Assembly (NCBI RefSeq): GCF_028682395.1
Contig: NZ_JANHLC010000003.1
Span: 124,001 to 188,000 of the forward strand
Reading direction: 5' to 3'
Source of the DNA: Pseudomonas putida
GTDB taxonomy: Bacteria; Pseudomonadota; Gammaproteobacteria; Pseudomonadales; Pseudomonadaceae
DNA length: 64,000 bases
Both the position numbers and the translations under genes were made by a program. Below are positions 51,783 to 62,017 of this stretch, one piece after another; position 1 is the first letter of the stretch, and every line of letters begins with the position of its first letter. The notes beneath the pieces were generated by a model. It was not told the origin of the DNA. It searched no databases and worked only from the letters and a program-made list of their open reading frames with translations.

Positions 51783-52922
51783 ATGTCCACTGTCTTTCCC
51801 CACGATTGTGTTGGGCTGGTTGTGCCGCAAATGGCCTACTTCAGCGAACCCCTGGCTCTGGCCTGCGGCCGTTCACTGCCGTCCTACGAACTGATCTACG
51901 AGACCTATGGCGAACTGAACGCCACGGCCAGCAACGCCGTGCTGATCTGCCATGCGCTTTCCGGCCATCACCATGCCGCCGGCTACCACAGCGCCGACGA
52001 CCGCAAACCCGGCTGGTGGGACAGTTGCATCGGCCCCGGCAAGCCAATCGACACCAACCGTTTCTTCGTTGTCAGCCTCAACAACCTGGGCGGCTGCAAC
52101 GGCTCAACCGGCCCGAGCAGCATCAACCCCGAATCGGGCAAACCTTTTGGCGCCGACTTCCCGGTATTGACCGTCGAGGACTGGGTCCACAGCCAGGCCC
52201 GCCTGGCGGACCTGCTGGGTATCCGCCAGTGGGCTGCCGTCATCGGCGGCAGCCTCGGGGGCATGCAGGCCCTGCAGTGGACCATCACCTACCCGGACCG
52301 CGTGCGGCACTGCCTGGCCATTGCCTCGGCGCCCAAATTGTCGGCACAGAACATCGCCTTCAACGAAGTCGCACGCCAGGCGATCCTCACCGATCCCGAG
52401 TTCCATGGCGGCTCCTTCCAGGAGCACGGCGTAATTCCCAAGCGCGGGCTGATGCTGGCGCGGATGGTCGGGCATATCACCTACCTGTCCGATGACTCCA
52501 TGGGCGAGAAATTCGGCCGGGGCCTCAAGAGCGAAAAACTCAACTACGACTTCCACAGCGTCGAGTTCCAGGTCGAAAGCTACCTGCGATATCAGGGCGA
52601 GGAGTTTTCCGGACGTTTCGACGCCAACACCTACCTGCTGATGACCAAGGCCCTGGACTACTTTGACCCGGCCGCCGCCTGCGACGACGACCTGGCGAAA
52701 ACGTTTGCCGGGGCCACCGCGAAATTCTGCGTCATGTCCTTTACCACCGACTGGCGCTTCTCCCCGGCTCGCTCCCGGGAACTGGTGGACGCCCTGATGG
52801 CCGCCAGAAAAGACGTCTGCTACCTGGAAATCGACGCTCCCCAGGGCCACGACGCCTTCCTGATTCCGATCCCGCGTTATCTGCAGGCATTCGGCAATTA
52901 CATGAACCGGATAACTGTGTGA
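51783..52922 (+). CDS. metX: Homoserine O-acyltransferase (MetX)
   Basis: This 379-residue alpha/beta-hydrolase activates homoserine for methionine synthesis. It shows [30 protein letters not shown], the nucleophile elbow [12 protein letters not shown] (Ser), FTTDWRFSP (Asp) and [10 protein letters not shown] (His). In Pseudomonas the MetX-type enzyme uses succinyl-CoA (MetXS); the sequence alone does not prove the acyl donor. metW follows 7 bp later. Confidence 0.96.
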   Translation: MSTVFPHDCVGLVVPQMAYFSEPLALACGRSLPSYELIYETYGELNATASNAVLICHALSGHHHAAGYHSADDRKPGWWDSCIGPGKPIDTNRFFVVSLNNLGGCNGSTGPSSINPESGKPFGADFPVLTVEDWVHSQARLADLLGIRQWAAVIGGSLGGMQALQWTITYPDRVRHCLAIASAPKLSAQNIAFNEVARQAILTDPEFHGGSFQEHGVIPKRGLMLARMVGHITYLSDDSMGEKFGRGLKSEKLNYDFHSVEFQVESYLRYQGEEFSGRFDANTYLLMTKALDYFDPAAACDDDLAKTFAGATAKFCVMSFTTDWRFSPARSRELVDALMAARKDVCYLEIDAPQGHDAFLIPIPRYLQAFGNYMNRITV

Positions 52923-52929
52923 GAACGCC

Positions 52930-53550
52930 ATGAGAGCCGATCTGGAAATCATCCAAGAATGGATCCCCGCCGGCAGCCGCGTGCTTGACCTGGGTTGCGG
53001 CGACGGCGAACTGTTGACCTGGCTGCGCGAGCACAAGCAGGTCACCGGCTATGGCCTGGAAAACGATGCGGACAATATCGCCGAGTGCGTCGCCAAGGGC
53101 ATCAATGTCATCGAGCAGGACCTGGACAAGGGCCTGGGCAACTTCGCCAGCAACAGCTTCGATGTAGTGGTCATGACCCAGGCCCTGCAGGCCGTGCACT
53201 ACCCGGACCGAATTCTCGACGAAATGCTGCGTGTCGGCCGCCAGTGCATCATCACCTTCCCCAATTTCGGCCACTGGCGCTGCCGTTGGTACCTGGCCAG
53301 CAAGGGCCGCATGCCGGTGTCCGAGTTTCTGCCGTACACCTGGTACAACACGCCGAACATCCACTTCTGCACCTTCGAAGACTTTGAAGCCCTGTGTCGC
53401 GAACGCGAGGCCAAAGTCATCGATCGGCTTGCCGTCGATCAACAACATCGGCATGGGTGGGCCAGTAAGCTATGGCCTAATCTATTAGGTGAAATCGGTA
53501 TTTACCGCGTCAGCAGCCCTGGCCTGCAGGATCATCAGGTCGCTGTCTGA
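52930..53550 (+). CDS. metW: MetW: methyltransferase-fold partner of MetX
   Basis: This is a 206-residue class I methyltransferase-like protein with motif I RVLDLGCGDGELL, then GYGLENDADN and VVMTQALQAVHYP. MetW is required with MetX for acylation of homoserine in several bacteria; a methyl-transfer reaction has not been shown. It is in the metXW operon. Confidence 0.95.
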   Translation: MRADLEIIQEWIPAGSRVLDLGCGDGELLTWLREHKQVTGYGLENDADNIAECVAKGINVIEQDLDKGLGNFASNSFDVVVMTQALQAVHYPDRILDEMLRVGRQCIITFPNFGHWRCRWYLASKGRMPVSEFLPYTWYNTPNIHFCTFEDFEALCREREAKVIDRLAVDQQHRHGWASKLWPNLLGEIGIYRVSSPGLQDHQVAV

Positions 53551-53576
53551 ACCCGCTCTACTCGAGGAGAACAATC

Positions 53577-54011
53577 ATGGGTCGCATTGCTGCATTTATG
53601 CTTTCGCTGTGCCTGAGCATCCCGGTATTCGCTGCCGATGCCGCCAGGCCCGACCGCAAGGAAGTCTTCGGTGACACTACCGTGCATTACAGCGCCTTTA
53701 CCTCCAGCTTCCTGCAACCGGATGTCGCCGCTGCGACAGGGCTGGTGCGCAGCAAGAATCAGGGCGTGCTCAATATTGCCGTGCTCAAGGCCGGGCAACC
53801 GAGCACCGCCGGCGTCAGCGGGGCGGTCAAGGACCTCACCGGCCGCAGCCAGACCCTGAGCTTCAAACAGATTACCGATCAGGGCGCGGTGTATTACATC
53901 GCCCAGTTCCCGATCGACGCGCAGGAAACCTTCACGTTCACCGTCAACGTTCAAACAGGCGGCGATACGCATACCTTCAGCTTTAACCAAGAGCTATTCC
54001 CGGGCGAATGA
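53577..54011 (+). CDS. DUF4426 exported protein
   Basis: This 144-residue protein has a signal peptide ending VFAADA. The mature part is beta-rich, with [28 protein letters not shown] and ending FSFNQELFP, which matches DUF4426. Function is unknown. ACTCGAGGAGA precedes ATG 53577. It overlaps rdgB by 4 bp (ATGA). Confidence 0.88.
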   Translation: MGRIAAFMLSLCLSIPVFAADAARPDRKEVFGDTTVHYSAFTSSFLQPDVAAATGLVRSKNQGVLNIAVLKAGQPSTAGVSGAVKDLTGRSQTLSFKQITDQGAVYYIAQFPIDAQETFTFTVNVQTGGDTHTFSFNQELFPGE

Positions 54012-54604
54012 TGAACCTCACGCAACTCGTACTGGCCAGCCATAACGCCGGCAAACTCAAAGAACTCCAGGCCATGCTCGGCGCTGCGGTGAACCTGCGC
54101 TCGATTGGCGAGTTCAGCAGCGTCGAGCCGGAAGAGACCGGCCTGTCGTTTGTCGAGAATGCCATTCTCAAGGCTCGCAACGCGGCGCGGATTTCCGGTT
54201 TGCCGGCCCTGGCCGACGATTCGGGCCTGGCCGTGGACTACCTCGGCGGTGCACCGGGCATCTACTCGGCACGCTATGCCGATGGCCAGGGCGATGCGGC
54301 GAATAACGCCAAGCTGCTCGAGGCGCTCAAGGATGTCCCCGAGGCAGAGCGCGGCGCGCAGTTTGTCTGCGTCCTGGCGCTGGTGCGCCATGCCGACGAT
54401 CCCTTGCCGATCCTCTGCGAAGGCCTGTGGCACGGCCGTATCCTGACCGCGGCCAGCGGCGCGCACGGTTTTGGCTACGACCCGCTGTTCTGGGTCCCGG
54501 AGCGCAACTGCTCCAGTGCCGAGCTGAGCCCGGTCGAGAAGAACCAGCTCAGCCACCGCGCCCGAGCCATGGTCCTGCTGCGTCAGCGCCTGGGCCTGCA
54601 ATGA
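54008..54604 (+). CDS. rdgB: XTP/dITP diphosphatase (RdgB/HAM1)
   Basis: This 198-residue housekeeping pyrophosphatase removes ITP, dITP and XTP from nucleotide pools. It has [59 protein letters not shown] and [14 protein letters not shown] 54008 and ATG 54011 are adjacent; the first gives an ATGA overlap with the DUF4426 gene. Its end overlaps hemW by ATGA. Confidence 0.96.
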   Translation: MMNLTQLVLASHNAGKLKELQAMLGAAVNLRSIGEFSSVEPEETGLSFVENAILKARNAARISGLPALADDSGLAVDYLGGAPGIYSARYADGQGDAANNAKLLEALKDVPEAERGAQFVCVLALVRHADDPLPILCEGLWHGRILTAASGAHGFGYDPLFWVPERNCSSAELSPVEKNQLSHRARAMVLLRQRLGLQ

Positions 54605-55830
54605 CCCGGGAAGCACCTGCCCAGCCGCTGTTTGCCGACGCGACCGGGTTCAGCTCCGCCAACCCCAACACCCGGGTCCTGCGCGGCGGTCTGCCACAGT
54701 TGCCACCACTGGCGCTGTATATCCATATCCCCTGGTGCGTGCGCAAATGCCCGTACTGCGACTTCAACTCCCATACGGCCAGCCCGGTGCTGCCGGAAGA
54801 GGAATACGTCGACGCGCTGCTGGCCGACCTCGACCAGGATCTGCCGGCTGTTTATGACCGTGAGCTGAGTTCGATCTTCTTCGGCGGTGGCACTCCCAGC
54901 CTGTTCAGTGCGACTGCCCTGGGTCGACTGCTCGAAGGCGTGGCACAGCGCATTCCCTTTGCCAGCGATATCGAAATCACCCTGGAAGCTAATCCGGGTA
55001 CGTTCGAACAAGAAAAATTCAGTGCCTATCGCCGCCTCGGGATCAATCGCCTGTCCATCGGTATCCAGAGCTTCCAGGAAGACAAGCTCAAGGCCCTGGG
55101 CCGCATCCATACCGGTGGCGAAGCGGTGCGGGCCGCGGACATGGCGCGCCAGGCCGGGTTCGACAACTTCAACCTGGACCTGATGCACGGTTTGCCCGAT
55201 CAGTCCCTGGAGGATGCCCTGGGCGATCTGAAGCAGGCCATTGCGCTCAAACCGACCCACTTGTCCTGGTACCAACTGACCCTGGAACCCAACACCGTGT
55301 TTTGGAACCAGCCGCCCGTGCTGCCGGAAGATGACACGCTGTGGGATATCCAGGAAGCCGGCCAGGCCCTGTTGGCCGAACACGGTTACGCCCAATACGA
55401 AGTATCCGCCTACGCCCAGCCAGGACGTGCGGCACGACATAACCTCAATTACTGGAGCTTTGGCGACTTTATCGGCATCGGCGCCGGCGCCCACGGCAAG
55501 CTGAGCCACCCGGACGGCCGGATTGTGCGGACCTGGAAAACCCGTCTGCCCAAGGACTACCTGAATCCAGCCAAAGCCTTCCAGGCCGGCGAGAAAGCCC
55601 TGGCCGACGACGAACTGCCCTTCGAGTTCCTGATGAACGCCCTGCGCCTGACCGAAGGCGTCGATGCGGCCCTGTTCGCCCAGCGCACGGGCTTGCCCCT
55701 GGACAGCCTGAGCAAGGCTCGGGCCGAAGCCGAACAAAGCGGCATGTTGCAGGTCGAACCCTCACGCCTGGCGGCCACGCCCCGAGGCCAGCTGTTTCTC
55801 AATGACCTGCTGCAGAGTTTTCTGACCTAA
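54601..55830 (+). CDS. hemW: Radical SAM protein HemW
   Basis: This is a 409-residue radical-SAM enzyme-like heme chaperone. The iron-sulfur motif is CVRKCPYC (C-x3-C-x2-C), preceded by [10 protein letters not shown]. It also has [28 protein letters not shown] and the C-terminal HemN-type region [10 protein letters not shown]. It lacks features needed for coproporphyrinogen oxidation and is thought to deliver heme. The start overlaps the rdgB stop. Confidence 0.94.
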   Translation: MTREAPAQPLFADATGFSSANPNTRVLRGGLPQLPPLALYIHIPWCVRKCPYCDFNSHTASPVLPEEEYVDALLADLDQDLPAVYDRELSSIFFGGGTPSLFSATALGRLLEGVAQRIPFASDIEITLEANPGTFEQEKFSAYRRLGINRLSIGIQSFQEDKLKALGRIHTGGEAVRAADMARQAGFDNFNLDLMHGLPDQSLEDALGDLKQAIALKPTHLSWYQLTLEPNTVFWNQPPVLPEDDTLWDIQEAGQALLAEHGYAQYEVSAYAQPGRAARHNLNYWSFGDFIGIGAGAHGKLSHPDGRIVRTWKTRLPKDYLNPAKAFQAGEKALADDELPFEFLMNALRLTEGVDAALFAQRTGLPLDSLSKARAEAEQSGMLQVEPSRLAATPRGQLFLNDLLQSFLT

Positions 55831-55839
55831 GGACCCTCG

Positions 55840-56163
55840 ATGGATCTATTACTCGACCTGCTCGCCACGGTATCTCGCTGGAGCCGAAGCAACCTCTCGG
55901 AAATATCGTTGGCGCTAGTGGGCTGTCTGCTGGTGGTGTTTGGTGCGGATATCAAGGGCTGGGTCGAGCAGCGCCTGGGCAGTATCGCCGGCGCGTTGCG
56001 CGTCCCGCTGATGGCCCTGCTATGCATGATCGGCAGTGGAGTGGCGTTGATCTATGCCACACCCTGGGTGGTACGTGGCCTGAGCCAGTTCAACAACTAT
56101 AGCCTGGCGCCGGTGCTGTTGGTGGTACTGGTATTGATCGGGGTGGTGGCGGATCGGCGCTGA
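55840..56163 (+). CDS. DUF3392 membrane protein
   Basis: This is a 107-residue protein with three hydrophobic helices (about 20-40, 55-77, 86-104) and short charged ends. It fits the DUF3392 family, which is restricted to gammaproteobacteria; its function is unknown. It starts 9 bp after hemW, probably in the same transcript. Confidence 0.8.
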   Translation: MDLLLDLLATVSRWSRSNLSEISLALVGCLLVVFGADIKGWVEQRLGSIAGALRVPLMALLCMIGSGVALIYATPWVVRGLSQFNNYSLAPVLLVVLVLIGVVADRR

Positions 56164-56171
56164 GGCTGATT

Positions 56172-56207
56172 GTGAGCAAGCTCGCCCTCCAAGAGCGAGC
56201 CGCTCAC
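56172..56207. repeat. REP-like palindrome between convergent genes
   Basis: GTGAGC-AA-GCTCGC and GCGAGC-C-GCTCAC form a long imperfect hairpin between the DUF3392 gene and trmB. It may also act as a terminator for both. Confidence 0.75.
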
Positions 56208-56218
56208 TACCCCTCAAC

Positions 56219-56956
56219 TCAAGCCAGCTTCTCGAACTTCAAGTCCCAGACGCCATGCCCCAGCCGCTCGCCACGGCGCTCGAACTTGGTGATCGGCCGT
56301 TCGGCCGGCCGTGGCACGCAGCGGCCATCTTCGGCCAGGTTGCGATAACCCGGCGCCACATTCATCACTTCCAGCATGTACTCGGCATAGGGCTCCCAGT
56401 CGGTGGCCATATGTAGCACACCACCGACCTTGAGCTTGCTGCGGACCAACTCGGCAAAGGATGCCTGGACGATCCGACGCTTGTGATGGCGGCTCTTGTG
56501 CCAAGGGTCCGGGAAGAACAGCAGCAGGCGGTCAAGGCTGTTATCGGCCACGCAGCGGTTCAGCACCTCGATGGCATCGCAATCGTAGACGCGCAGGTTG
56601 CTCAGGCCCTGGGTCAACACACCATTGAGCAAGGCGCCAACACCCGGGCGATGTACCTCAACGCCGATAAAGTCCTGCTCCGGCGATGCCGCGGCCATTT
56701 CCAGCAGCGAATGGCCCATGCCGAAACCGATTTCCAGGGTGCGCGGCGCACTGCGCCCGAACACCTGGTCGAAGTCCACCGGCGCGTCGGCCAGGGGCAT
56801 CACATACAGCGGCGCGCCTTGTTCCAGGCCTTTTTGCTGGCCTTCGGTCATGCGCCCGGCACGCATCACGAAACTCTTGATGCGCCGGTGCTGACGCTCA
56901 TCACCGTCTTCGGAAGCCGACAGGTCGTTGGGGTTGGAAACAGGTGAGTCAGTCAT
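56219..56956 (-). CDS. trmB: tRNA (guanine46-N7)-methyltransferase
   Basis: This 245-residue SAM enzyme makes m7G46 in tRNA. It shows [29 protein letters not shown], the signature [19 protein letters not shown] and [12 protein letters not shown] use ATG 56956; a TTG one codon earlier is less likely. It is the third gene in thiS-thiG-trmB, 9 bp after thiG. Confidence 0.97.
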   Translation of the reverse strand: MTDSPVSNPNDLSASEDGDERQHRRIKSFVMRAGRMTEGQQKGLEQGAPLYVMPLADAPVDFDQVFGRSAPRTLEIGFGMGHSLLEMAAASPEQDFIGVEVHRPGVGALLNGVLTQGLSNLRVYDCDAIEVLNRCVADNSLDRLLLFFPDPWHKSRHHKRRIVQASFAELVRSKLKVGGVLHMATDWEPYAEYMLEVMNVAPGYRNLAEDGRCVPRPAERPITKFERRGERLGHGVWDLKFEKLA

Positions 56957-56965
56957 CAAAGGCTC

Positions 56966-57760
56966 TTACTTGATCAGGCCATCCAGCGGCGAAGAGGCGC
57001 TGGCATAGAGTTTTTTCGGCATCCGGCCGGCGAGATACGCCAGGCGGCCGGCGACAATCGCGTGCTTCATGGCTTCGGCCATCATGATCGGCTGCTGCGC
57101 GTGGGCAATGGCCGAGTTCATCAGCACCGCCTCGCACCCCAGTTCCATGGCGATGGTGGCATCGGACGCCGTGCCCACACCGGCATCGACCAGGACCGGC
57201 ACCTTGGCCTCCTCGAGGATGATCTGCAGGTTATACGGATTGCAGATACCCAGGCCGGTACCGATCAGGCCAGCCAGGGGCATCACGGCAATGCAGCCCA
57301 TTTCCGCCAGTTGCCGGGCGATGATCGGGTCGTCGCTGGTGTACACCATCACGTCGAATCCGTCCTTGACCAGCACTTCGGCGGCCTTGAGGGTCTCGAT
57401 CACATTGGGGAACAGGGTTTTCTGGTCGGCCAGGACTTCCAGCTTGACCAGGTTATGGCCGTCGAGCAACTCACGGGCCAGGCGGCAGGTGCGCACGGCT
57501 TCTACCGCGTCATAGCAACCGGCGGTGTTCGGCAGGATGGTGTAGCGATCCGGCGGGAGCACATCGAGCAGGTTCGGCTCACCCGGGTTCTGGCCGATAT
57601 TGGTCCGGCGTACTGCCACGGTGACGATCTCGGCGCCCGAGGCTTCGATGGCCAGGCGGGTCTCTTCCAGATCGCGGTACTTGCCGGTACCGACCAGCAG
57701 GCGCGACTGGTAAGTACGGCCGGCCAGCGTGAAGGGCTTGTCGCTGCGAACATTGCTCAT
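56966..57760 (-). CDS. thiG: Thiazole synthase ThiG
   Basis: This 264-residue TIM-barrel enzyme builds the thiazole of thiamine from DXP, ThiS-thiocarboxylate and dehydroglycine. It has [31 protein letters not shown], the Schiff-base lysine in LVKLEVLAD and [20 protein letters not shown] precedes ATG 57760. It lies 60 bp after thiS. Confidence 0.98.
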   Translation of the reverse strand: MSNVRSDKPFTLAGRTYQSRLLVGTGKYRDLEETRLAIEASGAEIVTVAVRRTNIGQNPGEPNLLDVLPPDRYTILPNTAGCYDAVEAVRTCRLARELLDGHNLVKLEVLADQKTLFPNVIETLKAAEVLVKDGFDVMVYTSDDPIIARQLAEMGCIAVMPLAGLIGTGLGICNPYNLQIILEEAKVPVLVDAGVGTASDATIAMELGCEAVLMNSAIAHAQQPIMMAEAMKHAIVAGRLAYLAGRMPKKLYASASSPLDGLIK

Positions 57761-57820
57761 TCGGAAATCCTCTTCAGGGTTGAGGGCTTGCAGAGTGGAT
57801 CAGGAAGCGTGAAACGCCGA

Positions 57821-58021
57821 TCAGCCACCGCCGATCGCGTGAACCACTTCAACCTGATCGCCTTCACGCAGGGCGGTCTCGGCATGCTGGCTGCGCGAGA
57901 CGATATCCAGGTTCAGCTCGACCGCGACCCGCCGGCCGGTGAGGTCGAGGCGCGTCAGCAGGGCCGCGACGGTTTCGCCATCGGGCAGTTCAAAGGATTC
58001 GCCGTTCAATTGAATGCGCAT
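57821..58021 (-). CDS. thiS: Sulfur carrier protein ThiS
   Basis: This 66-residue ubiquitin-fold protein ends in the GG tail (AIGGG) that is adenylated and thiocarboxylated. It begins MRIQLNGESFELPDGETV. ATG 58021 is used because an upstream in-frame extension (MMAARR) does not match the family. It is paired with thiG. Confidence 0.96.
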   Translation of the reverse strand: MRIQLNGESFELPDGETVAALLTRLDLTGRRVAVELNLDIVSRSQHAETALREGDQVEVVHAIGGG

Positions 58022-58111
58022 GCGCCGGGCTGCCATCATTTTTAGGGGCCAGCATTCTAGCCCGATCAGTCAGGCCGACCCAAGCCATTCGTCTTGAAAC
58101 GGACCTCGCGG

Positions 58112-58483
58112 TCAGCTCAGGCGCCAGGCTGCAAGCCCCAGGCACAACCAGCCCAGCAGAAACGCTACGCCGCCCAGGGGAGTGATGATCCCCAGCTTGC
58201 CGATGCCGGTCAGGGTCAGCACATAAAGGCTGCCGGAGAACAGCACGATCCCGATGGCGAATGCCACGCCGGCCCAGGTAACCAACCGCCCGGGCAGATG
58301 GGCCGCCAGCAGGGCCACGCCAAACAGGGCCAGGGTGTGCACCAGTTGATAGGTCACGCCGGTATGGAAGATCGCCAGGTACTCGGCACTCAGGCGGGCC
58401 TTGAGGCCATGGGCGGCAAAGGCACCAAGGGCCACGCCGGTGAAACCAAAAAACGCCGCCAGCATCAGGAAACTACGCAGCAT
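58112..58483 (-). CDS. DUF423 membrane protein
   Basis: This 123-residue protein with four hydrophobic helices matches DUF423 (YgdD type), with [18 protein letters not shown] near the start, [13 protein letters not shown] and [12 protein letters not shown]. Function is unknown. It is divergent from mtgA. Confidence 0.92.
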   Translation of the reverse strand: MLRSFLMLAAFFGFTGVALGAFAAHGLKARLSAEYLAIFHTGVTYQLVHTLALFGVALLAAHLPGRLVTWAGVAFAIGIVLFSGSLYVLTLTGIGKLGIITPLGGVAFLLGWLCLGLAAWRLS

Positions 58484-58523
58484 CACTTGCTCCAGTCAGG
58501 GTCATGCCTTCGCACGGGGCCTG

Positions 58524-58529
58524 TATAAT
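58524..58529 (+). promoter_or_regulatory. mtgA: Consensus -10 box of mtgA
   Basis: A perfect TATAAT lies 34 bp before the mtgA start. No good -35 box is visible at the normal distance. Confidence 0.55.
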
Positions 58530-58562
58530 GGCCCGCTCCATCGTTCCGGCCAAGCCATCTCT

Positions 58563-59285
58563 ATGTTGCGTTCACTTTTGCGCCGCTTTACCCAAGCCCT
58601 GCTCTGGTTCGCCCTCGGCAGCGCCGTGCTGGTGCTGATTTTGCGCTGGGTCCCACCGCCAGGCACGGCCCTGATGGTCGAGCGCAAGATCGAGTCCTGG
58701 GTCGACGGCACCCCCATCGACCTGCAGCGTGACTGGCGCCCCTGGGAAGAGATCGCGGATGACCTCAAGGTGGCGGTAATTGCCGGCGAAGACCAGCGTT
58801 TCCCTGAACACTGGGGCTTCGACCTGGCAGCGATCCAGGCCGCCCTGGCCCATAACGAGCGTGGCGGTTCGATTCGCGGCGCGAGCACCCTCAGCCAGCA
58901 GGTGGCGAAGAATCTGTTTCTCTGGTCCGGCCGCAGTTGGTTGCGCAAAGGCCTGGAAGCCTGGTTTACCGGACTGATCGAAGTGCTGTGGCCCAAGCAG
59001 CGGATTCTCGAGGTGTACCTCAACAGCGTCGAATGGGACGCCGGGGTCTTTGGCGCACAGGCGGCAGCCCGCCATCACTTCGGTGTCAGTGCCGCCAATC
59101 TGTCGCGCCAGCAGGCCAGCCTGCTGGCCGCCGTGCTGCCCAATCCACGCAAGTGGAGCGCGGGCAAACCCAGCAGCTATGTACTGCGCCGCGCCAGCTG
59201 GATACGTCAACAAATGAGCCAACTGGGCGGCAGCAATTACCTGGTCGGCCTGAACAATTCGCGCAAGGCGCCCTGGACGCTGTAA
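58563..59285 (+). CDS. mtgA: Monofunctional biosynthetic peptidoglycan transglycosylase
   Basis: This 240-residue inner-membrane glycosyltransferase (GT51) polymerises lipid II. It has one N-terminal membrane helix (about 10-30), the catalytic Glu76 in [45 protein letters not shown] and [23 protein letters not shown] motif V. There is no transpeptidase domain. It converges on rpoH and shares its terminator. Confidence 0.97.
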   Translation: MLRSLLRRFTQALLWFALGSAVLVLILRWVPPPGTALMVERKIESWVDGTPIDLQRDWRPWEEIADDLKVAVIAGEDQRFPEHWGFDLAAIQAALAHNERGGSIRGASTLSQQVAKNLFLWSGRSWLRKGLEAWFTGLIEVLWPKQRILEVYLNSVEWDAGVFGAQAAARHHFGVSAANLSRQQASLLAAVLPNPRKWSAGKPSSYVLRRASWIRQQMSQLGGSNYLVGLNNSRKAPWTL

Positions 59286-59313
59286 TCCTGCTCAACGCCA
59301 TGACGCAGAAACA

Positions 59314-59342
59314 AAAACGCCCCGATCAGATCGGGGCGTTTT
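59314..59342. terminator. Bidirectional terminator between mtgA and rpoH
   Basis: AAAACGCCCCGAT and its complement form a perfect 13-bp stem with a CAG loop and A/T runs on both sides, serving convergent genes. Confidence 0.95.
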
Positions 59343-59358
59343 GCATTGCGCGTGGCCT

Positions 59359-60213
59359 TCAGGCCGCGATGGACAGTTTGAGCTTGTTCATCGCATTTTT
59401 CTCCAGCTGGCGAATACGCTCGGCGGAGACGTTGTACTTCTGCGCCAGGTCATGCAGCGTCGCTTTCTCTTCGGCCAGCCAACGCTGGTAGAGAATGTCA
59501 CGGCTACGCTCATCGAGCACTTCCAGGGCTTCGTGCAGGTTGCTATTGGAGTTGTCGCTCCAGTCAGCATCTTCCAGTTGCCGCGCCGGGTCGTAGCGAT
59601 GGTCTTCCAGGTAGTTGGCGGGCGACTGGAACGCGCTGTCGTCGTCAGCTTCGGCGGCTGGGTCGAAGGCCATGTCCTGACCGGTCAGACGGCTCTCCAT
59701 CTCGCGCACTTCACGTGGCTCGACGCCCAGGCTTTCGGCAACGCGATGCACTTCTTCATTGTTCAGCCAGGCGAGGCGCTTCTTCTGGCCGCGCAGGTTG
59801 AAGAACAGTTTGCGCTGGGCCTTGGTGGTCGCCACTTTGACGATGCGCCAGTTGCGCAGGATGAACTCGTGAATCTCGGCCTTGATCCAGTGCACGGCGA
59901 AAGACACCAGGCGCACACCCATTTCCGGGTTGAAACGTTTGACCGCCTTCATCAGGCCTACGTTACCTTCCTGGATCAGGTCGGCCTGGGCCAGACCATA
60001 TCCGGAATAGCTACGCGCGATATGTACGACAAACCGCAGGTGGGCGAGCACCATCTGCCGAGCCGCCTCAAGATCCTGCTCATAGTAGAGACTCTCGGCC
60101 AGTTCACGCTCCTGCTCCGGTGTCAGCAGAGGAATGCTGTTCACGGTGTGTACGTAAGCCTCCAGGTTTGCGCCTGGGACTAGAGCGTAAGCAGGTTGCA
60201 AAGAAGTGGTCAT
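59359..60213 (-). CDS. rpoH: Heat-shock sigma factor RpoH (sigma-32)
   Basis: This 284-residue sigma-70-family factor directs heat-shock transcription. It shows region 1.2/2 ([16 protein letters not shown]), [36 protein letters not shown], the RpoH box [15 protein letters not shown], and region 4.2 [31 protein letters not shown] 60213 is used; the upstream extension lies in the promoter region. GGAGG precedes the start. It sits 113 bp after ftsX and has its own sigma-E-type promoter. Confidence 0.98.
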   Translation of the reverse strand: MTTSLQPAYALVPGANLEAYVHTVNSIPLLTPEQERELAESLYYEQDLEAARQMVLAHLRFVVHIARSYSGYGLAQADLIQEGNVGLMKAVKRFNPEMGVRLVSFAVHWIKAEIHEFILRNWRIVKVATTKAQRKLFFNLRGQKKRLAWLNNEEVHRVAESLGVEPREVREMESRLTGQDMAFDPAAEADDDSAFQSPANYLEDHRYDPARQLEDADWSDNSNSNLHEALEVLDERSRDILYQRWLAEEKATLHDLAQKYNVSAERIRQLEKNAMNKLKLSIAA

Positions 60214-60243
60214 ACGAAAAAACCTCCGACTCACATAACTCGT

Positions 60244-60258
60244 GCAGTGATGCACTGC
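60244..60258 (-). other. rpoH: Inverted repeat in the rpoH leader
   Basis: GCAGTG and CACTGC form a 6-bp stem with a 3-nt loop about 30 nt before the rpoH start. It could influence translation of the leader. Temperature sensing is only a guess. Confidence 0.5.
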
Positions 60259-60263
60259 GAAAA

Positions 60264-60289
60264 TTGACCGGGAACCGCGAAACAAGTTC
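60264..60289 (-). promoter_or_regulatory. rpoH: Sigma-E/AlgU-type promoter of rpoH
   Basis: On the minus strand GAACTT is followed after exactly 16 nt by TCAA, matching the envelope-stress sigma factor consensus. rpoH has a sigma-E/AlgU-dependent promoter in E. coli and P. aeruginosa. The predicted start would be about 45 nt before the ATG. Confidence 0.82.
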
Positions 60290-60326
60290 CCTAAAGCACC
60301 ATTAAGTCAATACAAGCAAAAAGACA

Positions 60327-61349
60327 CTATTTTGGAGCCAGTTCACGTAGGTGACGTGCAACCGCAATCCACGCACCGATATACCCCAACAACACCGCTC
60401 CAAGCAAGAGCGACAGACCATCGGCAACCGGCACGCCCGCCAGGGCGAAATTGCTGCCGTAGAGCCCTGCGAGGCTGATCACCGCGTCATTCAGCCAGTT
60501 CAGGCCGAACGCCAATACGCCCCAGGACAGAATCCCCGCACCGAAGCCATACAACGCGCCCATATACAGAAAAGGACGACGTACATAGCTGTCCGTGCCG
60601 CCGACGAGTTTAATCACTTCTATCTCGGTGCGGCGGTTTTCAATATGAAGACGAATGGTATTGCCTATCACCAAAAGTAATGCGGAGATCAGCAGGACCG
60701 CCAAGCCGAAGACAAAGCGGTCGCCCAGCTTGAGAATCGCGGCCAGCCGCTCGACCCAGACCAGGTCCAATTGGGCCTGTTCGACCTTGGGCAATTCCGC
60801 CAGGCGCTGGCGCAATGCCTCCAGGCCGGCCTTGTCGATTTCATTGGGCGTCACCAGCACCACGCCGGGCAGCGGGTTCTGCGGCAGCTCCTTGAGCGCC
60901 TCGCCCAGTCCGGACTGCTGCTGGAACTCGTCGAGCGCCTGCTCCTTGCTGATAAATTCAGCATCGGCGACACCCGCCATCCCCTTGATCTGTTCGCTGA
61001 GCTTCTCGCCTTCGGTGGCGCTGGCTTGCAGGTCCAGATACAGGGAAATCTGCGCGGCACGCTGCCACGAGCCGCCCAAACGTTCGACATTGCTGAGCAA
61101 CAGCGACAGGCCCATGGGCAGGCTCAGCGCCACGGCCATGACCAGGCAGGTAAAGAAGCTGCCGATCGGGTGTTTGCCCAGCCGACGCAGGCTGTCGAGC
61201 AGGCTGGAGCGGTGGCTTTCGACCCAGGCATGGAACAGCGTACGGAAATCCGGCCCATCGTCCTCGTCGTGTTTTTTCTTCGGCGGCACCGGCTCGGCGG
61301 CCTTGGGTGCCACGCGCTCGGATACTTTTGGACTGCGTGTCGCACTCAT
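60327..61349 (-). CDS. ftsX: Cell-division ABC transporter permease FtsX
   Basis: This is a 340-residue membrane protein with four transmembrane helices (about 62-85, 213-236, 263-287, 310-332) and a periplasmic loop after the first (AAQISLYLDLQASATEG...). The N-terminal 45 residues are charged and Lys/Pro-rich. The FtsX/MacB motif EIEVIKLVGGTDSYVRRPFLYMGALYG is present. With FtsE it activates septal amidases through EnvC-like partners. It starts in the ftsE stop (ATGA). Confidence 0.97.
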   Translation of the reverse strand: MSATRSPKVSERVAPKAAEPVPPKKKHDEDDGPDFRTLFHAWVESHRSSLLDSLRRLGKHPIGSFFTCLVMAVALSLPMGLSLLLSNVERLGGSWQRAAQISLYLDLQASATEGEKLSEQIKGMAGVADAEFISKEQALDEFQQQSGLGEALKELPQNPLPGVVLVTPNEIDKAGLEALRQRLAELPKVEQAQLDLVWVERLAAILKLGDRFVFGLAVLLISALLLVIGNTIRLHIENRRTEIEVIKLVGGTDSYVRRPFLYMGALYGFGAGILSWGVLAFGLNWLNDAVISLAGLYGSNFALAGVPVADGLSLLLGAVLLGYIGAWIAVARHLRELAPK

Positions 61350-62017
61350 TCCCCCGCCTCCCCATCGCCGATCAGACGGCCACGCTGCAGCGTGAGCATG
61401 CGATGGCGCATTCGCGCAATCAGCGCCAGGTCGTGGCTGGCAATCAGCACGCTGGTGCCCAGCCGATTGATGTCCTCGAACACCCCCATGATCTCGGCCG
61501 CCAGGCGCGGATCGAGGTTGCCGGTGGGTTCGTCCGCCAGCAACAGCGCCGGGCGGTGAACAATGGCGCGGGCAATCCCGACGCGCTGCTGTTGGCCGGT
61601 GGACAGGTCGCCAGGGTAAAGATCGGTCTTGTCCGACAGGGCAACGCGTTCCAAGGCCGAATCAACGCGCTTGGCGATCTCGGCCTTGGACAACCCGAGG
61701 ATCTGGAGCGGCAGGGCAACGTTGTTGAACACGGTGCGGTCGAACAGCAATTGGTGATTCTGGAACACCACGCCGATCTGGCGGCGCAGATACGGAATCT
61801 GCGCATTGCCGATCTGGCCCAGGTCCTGGCCGGCCAGCAAGAGCTTGCCGCTGGTCGGGCGCTCCATGGCCAAAAGCAAGCGCAGCAGGGTGCTTTTGCC
61901 GGCGCCGGAGTGCCCGGTCACGAACAGGAACTCGCCACGCCGAACCCGAAAGCTCAGTTCATGCAAGCCGACATGGCCGTTCGCATAGCGCTTACCGACC
62001 TGTTCAAATCGAATCAT
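61346..62017 (-). CDS. ftsE: Cell-division ATP-binding protein FtsE
   Basis: This is a 223-residue ABC ATPase with Walker A GHSGAGKST (35-43), the Q-loop GVVFQNHQLL, signature LSTGQQQRV, Walker B ALLLADEPTGNLD and H-loop LIASHD. It drives FtsX. It overlaps both ftsY upstream and ftsX downstream by 4 bp, so ftsY-ftsE-ftsX form one coupled operon. Confidence 0.98.
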   Translation of the reverse strand: MIRFEQVGKRYANGHVGLHELSFRVRRGEFLFVTGHSGAGKSTLLRLLLAMERPTSGKLLLAGQDLGQIGNAQIPYLRRQIGVVFQNHQLLFDRTVFNNVALPLQILGLSKAEIAKRVDSALERVALSDKTDLYPGDLSTGQQQRVGIARAIVHRPALLLADEPTGNLDPRLAAEIMGVFEDINRLGTSVLIASHDLALIARMRHRMLTLQRGRLIGDGEAGE

